64,000 nucleotides of DNA from Clusia tigrina (GCA_920105625.2 OV050033.1:129827821-129891820); one strand, 5' to 3'. Shown: positions 32,701 through 48,220, counted from the stretch's first letter. Notes: generated by a model not told the origin, from the sequence alone. A program made the numbers and translations.

Positions 32701-35700
32701 TGAAAGCATCTTGTCAAATCAACACCAGCGCCACTTCTGTTGACATGTGTTGGCGTTGATGGAGAGACACTTCTGTAATAAATTTGCAAATATGAATATC
32801 AAATTCAATTACTTACAATAGAAATATTTACTTATACAACAAACCCACTTACACAGACACATATACAAACACACACCCACACACATTTCCATGTTCCCAC
32901 ATACGAGTATGTGTATTTTTAATATTCAGAGCCTTGAATTGCTATGAAACATTTATGAGTAGCACATCATTAATTTGGCAAGACACTTCTTGTAATCTCT
33001 GCCAAGAACTGTTAAACTTCGCTTTATACACCCAACTCCTATGGAGACAATGCTCACTGAACTCCGACCTCCCAAAAGCAGACTCTCATATGATCCCATG
33101 CATTTAGCTTCCTACTTCCGCTTGAACTTTGACGTCTGCGGCTGCCACAGCCACAGCCAAACCAAAAACAAAGACAGCTGCCTTCCGAACCGCCAGCAAG
33201 TAGGCACTTAAAAATTCATTAGGCAGATAACATGTGCTTCTGTCCTGCTTCCTCGTGATAAACAAACTAAACTAAACAGAACAAGATACGATTTCTTGTC
33301 AAAGTTAATCTTGCGTCACGCACATTAGCCGCCTAAAAGCCTCCGCCACGCGTGCCGGCTTCTTCAACTTTGATTTTAGCAAACTTTTTGTTTGGCATAC
33401 TTACAGGCGCATGTGACAGTGACGAATGCGCTGTAGAAAAAAAACTTATTGGACAATCAAGGACACGGAGGCTTCCGTTGTTGTAATGTAATTTATCAAT
33501 TTATTTGATATTTCTTATGGATTTTTTATGGATATTTAATTTTGTTATGTCACAATTTGCTGAGAGGGAATTACATTTTTCGGGAGAAAACAGAAGTGTG
33601 TGCTTTTGTGATTGATAAGTTTGTGAAATGTTTTGAAATTATTAATATTACGGGGGTAATTATGTAGGGATATAGAGGATATATGGGGGTACATAGATGG
33701 GTTTATATATGGAATGAATTTGGCCGAATTCAATATTGGCTTGAATGATGATGATGATATTCCCCCATCATGTTATCTTCTTCACATCTTCTCTCCAAGC
33801 ATCATCACATCTTCTTTCCGATTTGTAAGTGCATCAACTTCTTCTAAGAGTTCTATGATTCGCTCACATTCTGTTGTTCTTCAACATATCATGCTTTAGT
33901 TTATGAATCATCGGTTTTTTTTATGGTCCTGATTCATCATTTCCAGAACCTTTCACATTTCCGTAACTTATTTTCGTTGGCAATAAAATTTGATTTCATT
34001 TACTGAGAGCATAATTTTGACTGCATTCTCGTAAAGTTGGTTCTTAAAATTGTTACTTCGTCAACTATAAAATAAGCACTGAAATTTCTGCCCGCCTAAA
34101 AGTATGCAGCTGTAAATTTTGTTGCATATTTGAGGGAGCGTTGTTGGGATTGTAAAAAGCAAATGCTTCATGCTTCACATATACGAGTACAATTTCACTG
34201 GTGGATTTATGACATGCATGCAAAAGTCGGGCCACAATTTTAATTAGTCTCAACAAATTATTTGCTTTCGAGTGTGTTCTTCGTGATTGGAGGGTGCCTA
34301 GTTCAAGGGGCGTAGAGATGCATAATAATTTCGAGCACTCTTTAGAACCCTTGAAAATATTTGCGTATGGAAATTGGTGCAAGTGATGCGTATTTACATT
34401 CAAGTGAAGCTCTAAAGTAGGAGTAAAACACACAAGGATAATGCTCTTAAGCAAAAGTTTTCATATCAAACTATTTTAAAGTTTAGCAAAATAAGACGAG
34501 AGTGCCCTGTTTGCCAAAAGTTTTACATTAATGGGAGCCAACTGTCCTTTAGGGAAGGAGATTAAGTTAAAACCATTCCTGCCGAAACAATTTGTATCTT
34601 TTTATGCAATGCAAGGGAAATTAAATCTCTGTTTGCAGACTCGTAACTTAATTTAAATTTTATTAATAAAATGATAATAATGAAAAACACATTAAATTAA
34701 TTGGCAGCAACAAATTCCCACAACTCATTATTTCGCTGCAATTAAAAATAAAATAATCCTTTGCTTATCGATTTCCATTTATGCCAACTGCAAATTTGTT
34801 CAGTGGATTATGAAAAGTCAACGCCATATAAAAATAGATTTTTAAAAAACTGTGACAAGGACCTCTCTCAGGAAGTGACACAAATGCGGTCTAATGAGAC
34901 GCTGTGCAGGTTTTGACACTACGCTGTCACGAACTTATCAGCACAGCATCAGCAGGAAGGATTTAGAGCAGGAAGGCTTTTGAAAAAAATATAAAAATAG
35001 CTTTTCATATATATCAAAATTGCATACAACTGAATCAGAGACGGATGTTACGTATACGCCGCGTAGTCTGCACTCAGCAGCAGGGAGAATACACATTTAT
35101 TGAGCAGCAGCAGCGACAAATTATGAAATAAGTCAAGTGGTGCTGCTCTGTGCTGTATAAAGGGATTAAAGTAAACTGCATGAGGGGTTATTGTGCTGAT
35201 TTACAGGCAGCGACTGCTGGTTGGGGTGTGTGAACACTTGGGTGGGTTTAAAAGGTTATTAATAAGTTGAAGCAATTGAGGTACTGTAAATATGTATTGA
35301 ACGACCCCACGTTGTTTTGTTTATACTATTTGGAAATATATAACATGGACATATATCCATAAAAATGTTAATAGGCAAAAAGTTATTATATCAAAGTTCA
35401 ATTAAAATTTATTACACAGTAAAAAATTCTTACAACTATTACTGCAAGTTCTTTTAAGGCTTTAATAGAGTTAAATTTTGATACGCAGGAAGAAAGGTTG
35501 CGGAGAGGATCAGCGAAAAATCCAGCTAAAATAAATACTAAGAAAAAAATTGGCTGCGGTGGGGGTGATAAAAGATTTGCTAAAAGAAGAGTAAAGGAAG
35601 AAAAAGTAAAACAAAAAAAAAAAACTAATTTTTTTGTGACTTTGTAAAAGCTCTGTAAGACCTTTTATATTTTTTCATGAATCTATAAAAGCTCTGAAGG

Positions 35701-36010
35701 GCTTCTGTTATATTCCTGAGGTATATATATTTGCTGTCTTTTCTAAAGTAACTGTTGGTATAGTAAGATTTCTGTTCAAAGCGCTGTAAGGCCTCTGTTA
35801 TATTATATAGAAATTATATAAAAGCCATTACTAAATAATTGCAGTTGTAATAGCCAAGAAAGACTTTCAAGTATGATACAGTATTTAAAAAATATTTGAA
35901 AGGCTATCATTGGATTTAAAGCTTTAAAAAGTCCACAATGGATTTATAAAGACTTTATAAAGGCTTTTATAAGTCTATAATATATTATAATATAATAGCA
36001 TAATAGTTCG
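32701..36010. other. intronic DNA with scattered unique islands
   Basis: Mixed-composition segments at about 33000-33440, 34080-34460 and 34840-35260, without a credible protein, alternate with AT-rich DNA. A short ACAY tract lies at about 32845-32890. Degenerate repeats based on AAAGCTCTGTAAG and CTTTTATA occur at about 35630-35990. Confidence 0.5.
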
Positions 36011-36165
36011 AATTTTTTCCCCAGGCTTGGTCTCAAAAATGTTTCTTACAAAAAAACATTTCTCTTAGAGTCGGAAGCCTCAGTAGCTGTACTCATTCCC
36101 CTAAATCCTTGCAGTCATAATTAATAATGGTGTAAGATATAATAATATCCCCAGCGCTTCTTAGA
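36011..36165 (+). repeat. dispersed repeat, copy 2
   Basis: Second copy of the element at 61-250, in the same orientation, beginning CCCCAGGCTTGGTCTCAAA and ending GTGTAAGATATAATAAT. The two copies lie on opposite sides of the 20-kb Flo2 3' region, so this is a dispersed repeat and not a tandem one. Confidence 0.6.
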
Positions 36166-36840
36166 TTACGTATACGCCACGTTGGCCTCTGTACGCAAAT
36201 GCAGTGCAATGCGATTCTATGTGATTCTATGCTATTTTACGCGATTCTCTTCGATTTAATGCATTTTTTCTGACTATTTTTTGAAATGTAAAACGCCACT
36301 CTCAAATTGCAATTTAAATATTTGTCTTTAATTATGTACAAATACGCGTGGCAAGCGAAACATTTGCTGCCAGTTCGAAAGTCACGGCAGTCCTTGCTCC
36401 AACCGCCGTCGGAATCGCTTTTGCTACCCTACTCAAGTGTGTTTATAAAGTGCTGTGCATAAAAGCGCAAATGAAAAGTTTATTTAAATGGGCCACCGCC
36501 GTTGTTTGTAGAGGGAGGGGAAAGGGGTCTGACACTGGCAATGCGCTCAGTTGACACTTCAGCCGGGATTTCCTGGCCGTCACACTCACATGCCGGCCAA
36601 GCTAAGCGTGTGACTGATGTGTTGGCTAATTTTTCATTCTTTTTTTACCATTTCATTTTATTCACGTAAATAAATAAATTCCGTGTTTGTATGATATTTT
36701 TAGCAATTATTTTGCTTGAATTTATGCACACGTACTACACTGAATGCAGCGAGTGCCAAGCGTGTGAGTGATTGGGGAAGCATTCTGATACGAGTCTTAT
36801 TGGTTATGTCCTCTCCAAGGAGATTTATATAAAATTTACT
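36166..36840. other. unique intronic island
   Basis: Mixed GC content, with a 68-codon plus-strand frame (36348-36554) that shows no known domain. I regard it as non-coding. Confidence 0.4.
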
Positions 36841-36849
36841 TTAGTATTT

Positions 36850-39010
<2,161 letters not shown>

Positions 39011-39039
39011 ACTGAGAATTTAGTTCACTATAAAGTTAA

Positions 39040-39640
39040 ATTTTCTCCTGTACATCAATTCACACAATCAACTCTACTGGCGCATGGTGTAGACTCCAGC
39101 CGCGTGATTTATTACATATCCTGATCATAGACACGCGGTTAAATGCTTCTGGCAGCAGCATTTACTCCCACGGTCCCTCCCTCCACTCGTCAACCATGTC
39201 ATAAGTTACGCTACTTGATTTGACAAATGTGCAGAGTTTATATTTTGCTGGTTTTGTTGTTTATCATAAACTTTTCATTGGATTTGTTCTGGTTGTGCAA
39301 CTGTTTATGGCATAAAATTGTACAACATTGTGACGCGCTACAAATTGCACGGCACTTGTGCATCTGGGTTCCCTCCCTCCCCCCATTCATCACCCTTAAT
39401 TGGCACTTACATGTCGAACAAATAAACCAGTTGACTCGACGTTTCGAGGCAAGTGCCCTTGTACTCAGTTGCACAGTTTGCAAAAACTGCAGAGGAGGCA
39501 AACTGAAGCCGTAATCAGCTTAAATTGCATTTGATTACATAAAGTTAGCAGTTATTATAGTCAAGGATGTGCGAGGGTAGCAGAGAATAGCAGTGGAAAA
39601 TGTAATAATTTAATCATGGGGTTAAGAAAAGACCGACGGT
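39040..39640. other. unique intronic island between the two inverted arrays
   Basis: GC-richer DNA (for example GACACGCGGTTAAATGC and CCCTCCCTCCACTCG) with no domain-bearing open frame. It separates the left and right ACATAGAAT/ATTCTATGT arrays and looks like ordinary conserved-type intron DNA. Confidence 0.4.
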
Positions 39641-39699
39641 CAATTTTATTATTTGTATTAACTTGTAGAGAGAGGAGTATTGTCATATTTTGTTATAGG

Positions 39700-41215
39700 A
39701 AATGGGAATCTCTACGCTCAATTTTCTTCTTTATGTTTGGTATTCTATGTTTTTTGAGCGATGTTATGAATTTTATGTTACGACTGTTATAAGTTTTTTT
39801 AAATGTTTGCATTTTATGTTCTATACTAGACAACTCGTTCTTTGCGTTATATTGGAAACGATAATTTAATGTTTCTCATTTTATGCTTCATATTATACTC
39901 GTCTTGTACCAACTTGTACTTGTACAAAAAATGTACATATATTTTTCATTCAAATATTTTATGTTCTATATTTACTCTTAAGCTTTTTCAATCTATGTTC
40001 TATAGTATCCCAGATCATATATCATTGCTCCGGATGGGCTTGATACAATAATAATATATTTCTAATTCAAATTTCTGTGTTCAATATTTAAAGTTAAATT
40101 TTTTGCAATTTATGTTCTAAATTAGCACTAGAACTGAAGCTAGAACTTGTCCCGTTGTACTTGAAACAAAGCTTCTGTGTACAATAATTTTAGGTTTCTG
40201 ATTATTAGTGTTCTATATTTTATGTTTTATTTTTGGGATTCCATGTTCTATACTATATTTTAGTTGTACTTGATACAATAGTTTTTTTAGTTGTACTTGA
40301 TACAATAGTTTTATGTTTCTCATTCCTTGAGTAATAGTTCATAAATAATTTATGTCTCTGATTTTATGTTTTGTGTACTATATTAAATGAGAAGTTTCCT
40401 GCGTTGGAATTAAGGCATTAATTTTATGTTTCCGATACTGTATTTTGGTGTTCTATAATTTATGTTATATATTTGGCATTTTATAGTATACTTTATGGTT
40501 TATTCCTTGGCTAGGACTTTATATAAGAATGGTTCTATATAATGTTTTGAGTTCTATATTCTATGTAAAATGCTTTACATTTTATATTATATATTATACG
40601 AGATGGTCATCGCCAAGAATTGTAATTGTTGCAATACTTTTGTGTTCTGTATTTTAAGTTATATGTTTTGCATTCCATGTTCTATATTATACTAGACCAC
40701 CCGTTCCTTGGGTTTTTGTTTTGTGTTATGTAATTGATGTAATATTTTTTGCATTATATGTTCAAAACTATACTAGATGACCTTGAGTTATGCTTAATAC
40801 AATATATTTATGTTTCTATTCTATGATTTGTATTATATATCTTAAGATAAAAATTCTCTGTTTTATGTTCTATATTAATTCTTCTGTTAATTAATTCCTT
40901 TTGTTGTACTTTATACAAAAATGTATGTTTCTGGTTTTAAGTTTTGTGCTATATATTAAATGTTCTGACATATATTCTATGTTCTATATTATACTCATTC
41001 GTTCACTTCTACTTGATACTATAATTGTATATATTTCTGATTCTGATTTTTTGTATTCTACAGTAAAATTGTTTGCATCTATGTTACATAATATACTAGC
41101 AGACCCATTCTTTGAATTGTATTTAATACAACAACTTTATGTTTTCCATTCTATGTTTTGTGGTTTATAGTTTATGTGACATATTTTTCTTTTTATGTTC
41201 TATATAAAATAGGTA
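39700..41215 (-). repeat. ATTCTATGTTTT-rich decayed repeat array (right arm)
   Basis: Recurrent TTTTATGTTCTATATTATAC then TAGA..A.(T/C)CGTTC and ACTTGATACAATA blocks, with period about 100-180 bp. The core ATTCTATGTTTT is the complement of AAAACATAGAAT in the left array, so the two arrays are in opposite orientation. Confidence 0.7.
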
Positions 41216-41219
41216 TTAC

Positions 41220-42495
41220 TGAATAGAAAAGAAATTAAGTAGGATATAATAAACTGATATAATTAGCTATGTGTGGGCAACAATATAACAGGAGTGTTCT
41301 ATGCTCTTATGGAGAGGGTTCTAGAATCTAACCCAGCTAATCCAGTTTCAATCAATGTTAATACCTTCCCAAAATTATTCAAATTACCGGCAATAATTGA
41401 GTAGATGTTTTTGGAATACAACTGAAATCAAGTGAAAAGTAAAGCATGCCTATCGTAGGACCTCATATTCAGTAACACTGACTGATGAGTCATTGGAATC
41501 ACGCCACACAAGAATTTCACAAAATCACAAGAGTGATCACAAAATTGTATTCAAGTGTTTCCAGAAGTTTCTTCAAAAGGTTCCAAACTAAGGCTGGTGG
41601 AAGTTTAAGACCTTTCAGTATGTTTTTGGCTATAATGACAGTTTTCAACCACTATTCCTCTTTTTAAGTATTCTTCCATTATTTCTCAAGGGACACAGAA
41701 TGACTTCACTATTTTCAAATTGTTTGAGTAAATTTTCTGTGGTGAAAAATCAAGAATAACGGAAACAGTTGGAAGAACTGTTTACAAATTATGTGCAATT
41801 GCTAAATTGCTTTTTTGTGTGGAACTGAGGGACCTGAGTGTTGTTCTACTCTATTTATTTATTATTATATGTACAATAATTATAAATAATTAGTACACTT
41901 GGTAAAGGAGCACTAGCTGACAAGGCCTTCCTATGTTCTGGTATGTTCCACTCTAGATAGTAAGAGCAATTTAATTTCGGTAGTGAGTTCTTAGATAGTT
42001 TCTTATACTCTTTAGTATGAGAACTGAAGAAAAACTTTAGCCTAGCATTGGAATCTTTTCGTTCTCATAAAACAAAGTTTGGATTCTAAGGCTGAAATTC
42101 TGGATAGATTCTTCAAAACTGCATGGAATGTAATCAGAACTGTGAGGATGTTGTTATATTCCCATATATGTTGAAGTTGTACGAAAAAGACTCAGCTAAT
42201 GACCTTGGTCAATGTAGCGAGTGATTTAAGAAAGCAGTCCCAATTTATAGGAGACTTGGATTTTTACTGGTCAAGGAAAATCACAATGATGGGAAGCTTC
42301 GATTGGGAACTTATTGATTAGGAGGGGACATTGTGCTATATTAAGGACCAAACCATTATAGGTGGTTATATTTAACCAACTAATCTAAAATAATAATAAT
42401 CTATAGAGGGATAAGTATATACAAAAATTGGACCCTTTGGTCTCTGCGAATCATATTGTGTGACAAGACTACGAAAATCCAGAGCAGTGAAATTC
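41220..42495. other. intronic DNA, nothing recognised
   Basis: Mixed-composition sequence without clear repeats, domains or transposon ends. Confidence 0.4.
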
Positions 42496-42499
42496 CAGA

Positions 42500-42840
42500 A
42501 CTCAATATTAAATCCTCAACTACAATGAAAGACTCGAAGGAAACAAAAATACTCGAAAGAAAGAAAAAGTCTGGAAAGAAAGACAAAGACTCGAAGCAAA
42601 TAAAAAGATCCCAGGGAAAGAAAATGCTTCGAAAGTAACAAAAAGACTTGAAAGAAAGAAAAAGATTCGAAAGAAAGAAAAATACTCTAAAGAAAGGAAA
42701 TACAAATAACAATTAACAATTACAACCAAGAATAGCAAAAAACATAAAAAAAAATCATAACAAAAAACAATAACAAAAAACAATAATAATCAATAATAAC
42801 AAAAAACAATGACAAATAACTTTGAAATTTTTTTGTATGT
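42500..42840 (+). repeat. purine-rich GAAAGAAA tract
   Basis: Long polypurine stretch (ACTCGAAAGAAAGAAAAAG and variants) that becomes AAC/AAT-rich (AACAAAAAACAATAA) towards 42840. Strong strand asymmetry. Phe/Ser-rich open frames on the minus strand are artefacts. Confidence 0.8.
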
Positions 42841-43129
42841 TAATAAAATGAGTTCTTTACAAAAAAGTGTGACCCGAAAGTACCACTTTTGCTCTGGAAG
42901 ATTTACCAGAGAAAATAAGAAAACAATAAAAATCAACAATAACAAAAACAATCACAAAGAGTTGGTGGGGTGGGGCGGGGGGGTGTAAAGTGCGACACTG
43001 AACTACTAGATTCGCTCTGGAAGATTTTGCAAACAGCCGTTGGAGCATCAGAAGAGACATCGAAAGAATTTCTGAAGAAAAAACCAACATGAGGTTTGGT
43101 TGGGATGGTTGTAAAGAGCTTAAAGAGGT

Positions 43130-43286
43130 GAAATATGTTTTCTATGAGTTCTAAAGAGTCCTTTAGCTGAAATATGTTTTAACTGAGTTCTAAAGAGTCC
43201 TTTAGCTGAAATATGTTTTAACTGAGTTTTAAAGAGTTCTTTAGTTGAAATATGTTTTATATGAGTACAGAATAGTAGTTTCATTC
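43130..43286 (+). repeat. 39-bp tandem repeat, about 4 units
   Basis: Starts of GAAATATGTTTT lie at 43130, 43169, 43208 and 43247, exactly 39 bp apart. Each is followed by an (A/C)TGAGTTCTAAAGAGTCC-like block in the first three units, with few differences between them. Confidence 0.9.
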
Positions 43287-43559
43287 GAGAGTTGCTGAGG
43301 AAGTCTGCAAATCTTCTTCAGTTTGCAAAGGAGTAAATTGATCAGAGGAACAATTATGCCCCAAAGTATATTCCAGTTGTCAAGAGGGCTTTCACTTATC
43401 AAGAGCATTTACTTTTTAATTTATAATTTAGAGGGAGCTTTTGTTGGTCCCGTAAAGATGGATCTTGGCACTTCATGTGACGTAAAAACTATAATAATAT
43501 TTTCTATTCAGATTTTTCTGTTACATGATGTTCTGGCACTATAATCGGGGTTTGAAGAT

Positions 43560-44345
43560 GCAATTTTTCTTATAATTATTAAAATGTGTGTGTTTTATAA
43601 TTTTATTTTTTTTTATAATATTTATACATTTTTTTTCATAATATAAATATGATTGTTTTTTATAATTATTAATTAAAATGTTTGTAACTTTTATACTTTT
43701 TATATTGTTTTTTGCATAATATAAATATGGTTGTTTTTTCTAGAATTATGAAGTTTTTTTTTTAAATTTTGTAAGTTTATTTTTTTTTATTAATTTTTAA
43801 AGTGTTTTTTCATAATTTAAAAATATTTGTTTTTTAAAATTATCAAATTTTTCTTATTTTATAATATTAGATTTTTTATAATTTCGAAACTTGTGGTTTT
43901 TTTCAAATTTTTCGATTATTAATTGTTTTTTACAAATTCAAAATTTTTTGTGTTTTTCATATTTTTAAAATGTTTTTTTTTTACTAATTATGAAAATTTT
44001 TGTTTTTATAACTTTATAAGTTTAGAAAATTTTGGTTTTCACATAATTGTTAAAATTTTTTTTTTTTAAATTTTTTTTCAAAAAATTATATAAGTTTTTA
44101 CACATTTATATATTATATATATATTTTTTTTATATAATCCGAACAATATTTAAAATTGGTTTCAAAATATTTTGAAATTTTTTTTATAATTAAGATTAAT
44201 TTTTTATAATAGTTAAAATTTGTGTTTATTCCATAAATTATATAAAATAAATTTTTTATATACTTCGAATATAAATAAAATTTATTTAAAATAATTTTTT
44301 TAATACTTCGAATATAAATTTAAATAATTTAAATTTTAACTGCAT
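43560..44345. other. T-rich intronic DNA
   Basis: Long T and AT runs with ill-defined TTTTTTATAATTATTAA repeats. No gene. Confidence 0.6.
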
Positions 44346-45980
44346 TAAAAGGCAATTTTGTTGCTGTGCCTCAACTGAAGTAGCCAAGAAAAATCGGTTC
44401 AAATTACTGCATTTATTTTCAATTATTTATGGAATTCCCTGACAAATCACAGTTGAACACTTTTTCAATAAAATTGTTTGGATGCTCCCACGTTCGACAC
44501 GTCTGACACGTAACGTTCGACGCAGACCGACCGAGCGCGAACAACAGAGGGTGCACGTGTTGCTGAAGCCGTTGCTAGCCTAGCACTGAGTCGTGCAATA
44601 ACCCGAAATCCAGTTACAAGTGACGAGGAGCGAAGCTTTTCGATAGCGTCAAGTGTAAAGCAAAACCGTTTTTCCCAACAACACGTGAATGGTGAGTGGG
44701 AGGATGGGTGGCTGGTTTGATGGGTGAATGGGTGGTTGGGCGGATGGACTGTTGTGTGTATAGAAGTCAGATGGAAGCAATGAATGAGTGAATGCCATGC
44801 ATTTATTATTGTAAAGCCATGTGCTAAGCTCCACACTCATGTACACAGTTACAAATGCAGAGAGCTTCACAGATGTGCGGCCCCGCCTCCTCCTTGTAAC
44901 TAGATTGGGGTAAGGAAGCAGTTTAAACAGTTTTATGGTTCCAAAATAAAACAATTTATAGAAGAGTTTCACGCATCATTTTGTATGTAAATTTATAAAA
45001 AAGCCATAGAAAAGTATGTAAAGAGACAAGAGTGGAACAAGGTTGTGGCATGAGGGTGACCAGGTGTGGGTGGAAATCTCATTTGAATGTTGCACCAGGT
45101 TGGAGAGTCAATAAACTGAGCCAATTTATTAAAGATGCTTGTAAGTAATAAATAATTTTATTATTTTTATATTATATCATTTTGTATATAATATAACATA
45201 TTATAATTTTGTACAAATTATCTAACTTTTAATAATTTTTGTATTCCTTAGTCAGTTTTTTTATTGTTATTTAATCCTTAAAAGTCTTAGTAGTTACATA
45301 CTGTCCCAAAAATGATAAGTTATAATGCGTTATGTTTTCTTTGGTTGTCTGTCGAAAATTGTCACAACTGGCCTTACAATGTCCCAAATTGCCTTTAACT
45401 TTATAATATTGTCCCAAATTCCCTCAAATTGTCTTATATTGTCACAAATTGCCTTCAATTTTCCCAAATTATTCACTTTTTCCTCTCTTTGAGTCTTCTG
45501 TCGACATTTAAATTGAAACATACAAAATTCAGTTAGTATTACATTGCATTCTGGATTGTCCAAAATGTCTTACCATTCTACCAAAATGGTTAATTATTAC
45601 TTCAAAAAACTCTATGCAAATTCTGACTGCTTCTATATTGTCCCAATTTGTTAAAAATGTTCCAATAATACCAAATTGTTATTATTAAAAATTACAAAAA
45701 ATAATTGGAAAATATTTCTATTGTCAACTTTTTTTTTTGTCCCAAACTTTATTCATGGTAATTCAATTAAAAACGCTTAAAAGTGTCACAATGCTATGCC
45801 AACCCGCGTCAATTAAATCTCTAAAATTTGGAAATATGAAATTATGTCCTACAATAGACTTTTGTTAAATTATCATAAATTTGTACATTTTATAAATCGT
45901 TCAGTTTTTTCAAATTGCGAGTAATTCTCATAAATTTCCACATGGTATACTTAATTTTTCATTTGAACCAAACATGAAGC
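44346..45980. other. unique island followed by TGTCCCAAATT repeats
   Basis: 44346-45130 is a mixed-composition island containing CGTTCGACACGTCTGACACG and CACGTG. A GGGTGGTTGGGCGGATGG-like low-complexity patch lies at about 44695-44755. From about 45350 to 45760 short TTGTCCCAAATT(G/T)CC units recur, related in sequence to the larger array at 47131-48220. Confidence 0.5.
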
Positions 45981-47080
45981 GTCATCATAGAGACCAATAT
46001 CATCACTGCCGAAAAATGTTTCGAAGAAAAAAGTTTTCTCAGACGTATTTCTTGACGTGGCACAGGCTTTTGATAAAGTTTGGCATGCAGGCATACTCCC
46101 AGCCGACTATAGCGGCATTCTAGAATCATACTTGTCTGATCGATTCTTCCATGTCAAATGTGAAAACGAATTTTCTGAGCTGAAGCCCATCAAGGTAGGA
46201 GTTCCACAAGGCAGTATACTTGGGCCTATCTTATACCTACTATATACATCTGATATATCAACACCAGAAAATACCATTATAGCAACTTTTGCAGATGATA
46301 CAGAAACTGAATCAACGCAACAACTCCAGGACGCTGTTGACGAAATAGCTAATAGGACAACACAATGGAAAATCGCTTTAAATAATGCGAAAACTACGCA
46401 TATCAACTTCACAACAAAAAATATATCAATACTCCCGATTAAGATATTTGGCAACCAGATCCGTATTCAAATAAAGCAAAGTACCTTGAAATGACCCTAG
46501 ACACAAAACTTAAATGGAAAGAGCACGTTAAAATTAAAAGAGACGAATTAGAAATTAATTTGCAAGAACTACAATGGCCCATTGGCAGAAACTCTTTTCT
46601 GTCCGTTCACTGCAAGGTAGCTGTTTACAACCAAGTTCTGAAAGCCGTCTGGTTGTATCGCGCGCAGCTCTGGGGCTGTGCAAAGAAGTGTCATGTACAA
46701 ATAATTCAGCACTTCCAAAACAAAGTTCTATGCTCCATAGTTAAAGCCCCCTGGTATATCAGAAACAGCGACCTTCACCGCGATCTGAAAGTACCGACAG
46801 TCAACACCGAAACCAGAAAATTGCCCGAATCTCATCAAGAAAGACTCCGCCAGCACAACAGTGAAAAAGCCAACAAGTTGCTTAATGTTATCAGCTTAAA
46901 ATGACGACTGCGACGCACTAAACCTTCTGAATAGCTGGAGCGGATTCAATAACTTTCGCTAGAATGTATTGATTTCTTTATATAATAAGTAAGCAGCTCT
47001 TTGGTCATAAATTACCAGTTGTTGTGGAAAGAATCATTGTATACTTATTAAAATGTCTCAATAAAATAAAATAAAAAACA
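45981..47080 (+). mobile_element. 5'-truncated Jockey-type retrotransposon (RT and 3' end)
   Basis: Plus-strand reverse transcriptase of Jockey type from the motif preceding AFDKVWH to the C-terminus, followed by a 3' UTR ending in an (AATAAA)-like tail at about 47060-47080. It begins inside ORF2. It interrupts the TGTCCCAAATT repeat field, which continues on both sides. Confidence 0.8.
46030..46904 (+). pseudogene. Jockey-type reverse transcriptase, C-terminal half, frameshifted
   Basis: Motifs in order are FLDVAQAFDKVWHAGI, YLSDRFFHVK, VGVPQGSILGPILYLLYTSD, the catalytic FADDTE, and WKIALNNAKTTHINF. A frameshift at about 46491 (the first frame ends in TGA at 46492-46494) leads to LDTKLKWKEHVK, AVYNQVLKAVWLYRAQLWG and NSDLHRDLKVPTV, ending at 46904. 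The catalytic Asp pair and PQG loop are intact. The 5' part with endonuclease is absent. Confidence 0.85.
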
Positions 47081-47130
47081 GAAAGTTCGAACCAAATTGG
47101 TTATGAAAATTGTTTCATTGCTCATACTAT

Positions 47131-48220
47131 AAGAATGCCCCAAATGAAGTCTGTTATCCCAGTGTGAATTTGTCCCAAAATAAATATAAACTATTTTTAA
47201 ATCCTCATAGTACAAATATACTCAAATTATGTGCGTTGACACTATCTTTCATTATTGTCCCAGACTTTCGTAAAGTTTTGCTTAATAAAACAATATGAAT
47301 ATTGTCCAAGTGATGTGTTTTGGACTAGTGACAAAAGCCACAAAATTATAGAACCCATTCCCAGACTTCTACAGTGAAAATATATCCAAATTGAGCTGAT
47401 TGGCACTCAGTTTCATATTATCCCAAGCTTTCATCAAATGGTTCTAAATTATACTCTATGAGCATTGTCCTAAATTATGTGTTTTCGCCCAGTTTGAAAC
47501 AGTCCCAAATCATATAAACTATTTCTAAATATTTATAGTACAATCTTAGCCAAACTTTGCATATTGGTACTAAGTTCCATTATTGTTTTCATCAAATTGT
47601 TTTAAATTATATTATATGAAAACTGTCCCAAATTATGTTTCCAATGCCAATGTGAATCTGTTCCAAAATTATATAAACTATTCCCAATTCTTTATAGTGC
47701 AATCTGAGGCAAATTATGCTGGGTGACACTGTGTTTCATTAGTGTCCCAAACTCTTATAAATATTTTCTGAATTATATTATATAAATATCGCCCCCAATT
47801 ATGCTTTCAACCACTGTGTAACTTCCAAAATTATATAAATTATTTCCAATTCTCTAGAGGAGATGCGGGTTGATACTAACACTTTAGCCAAATAGTTCTA
47901 AATTATACTATATGAACACTGTCCCAAATTATGTGCTTTCGCCCAGTATGAAACTGTCCCAGAACTATTTAAATTATTTTTAAATCTTTATAGAGCAGAT
48001 GGACCCAAACCATGCGGGTTGACACTAAGTTTTATTATTATTCCAGACTTTTGGACTATATGACATTGTCCCAAAATATGTGTTTTATACTAGTGAGAAA
48101 TGTCCCAAAATGATATAAACGGTTCCTAAATCTGTAATAGCGTAATATGAGCAAAATTATGCGGGTTGACACAACATTTCAATATAGGCCCAAACCCTCT
48201 TAAACTCCATTTCAAAAGTT
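47131..48220 (+). repeat. ~160-bp decayed satellite, about 7 units
   Basis: The block A(T/C)TGTCC(C)AAATTATGTGTTTT starts at 47301, 47464, 47632, 47788, 47918 and 48064 (spacing 130-168 bp), with an earlier partial unit from about 47131. Each unit also holds TATAAACTATTTCTAAAT, GGTTGACACTAAG and TTTCAT(T/C)A blocks in the same order. Confidence 0.8.

Noticed and set aside
36348..36554. 68-codon Ala/Val-rich frame in an intronic island
   Set aside because: Short, no domain, no evidence of conservation from a single sequence.
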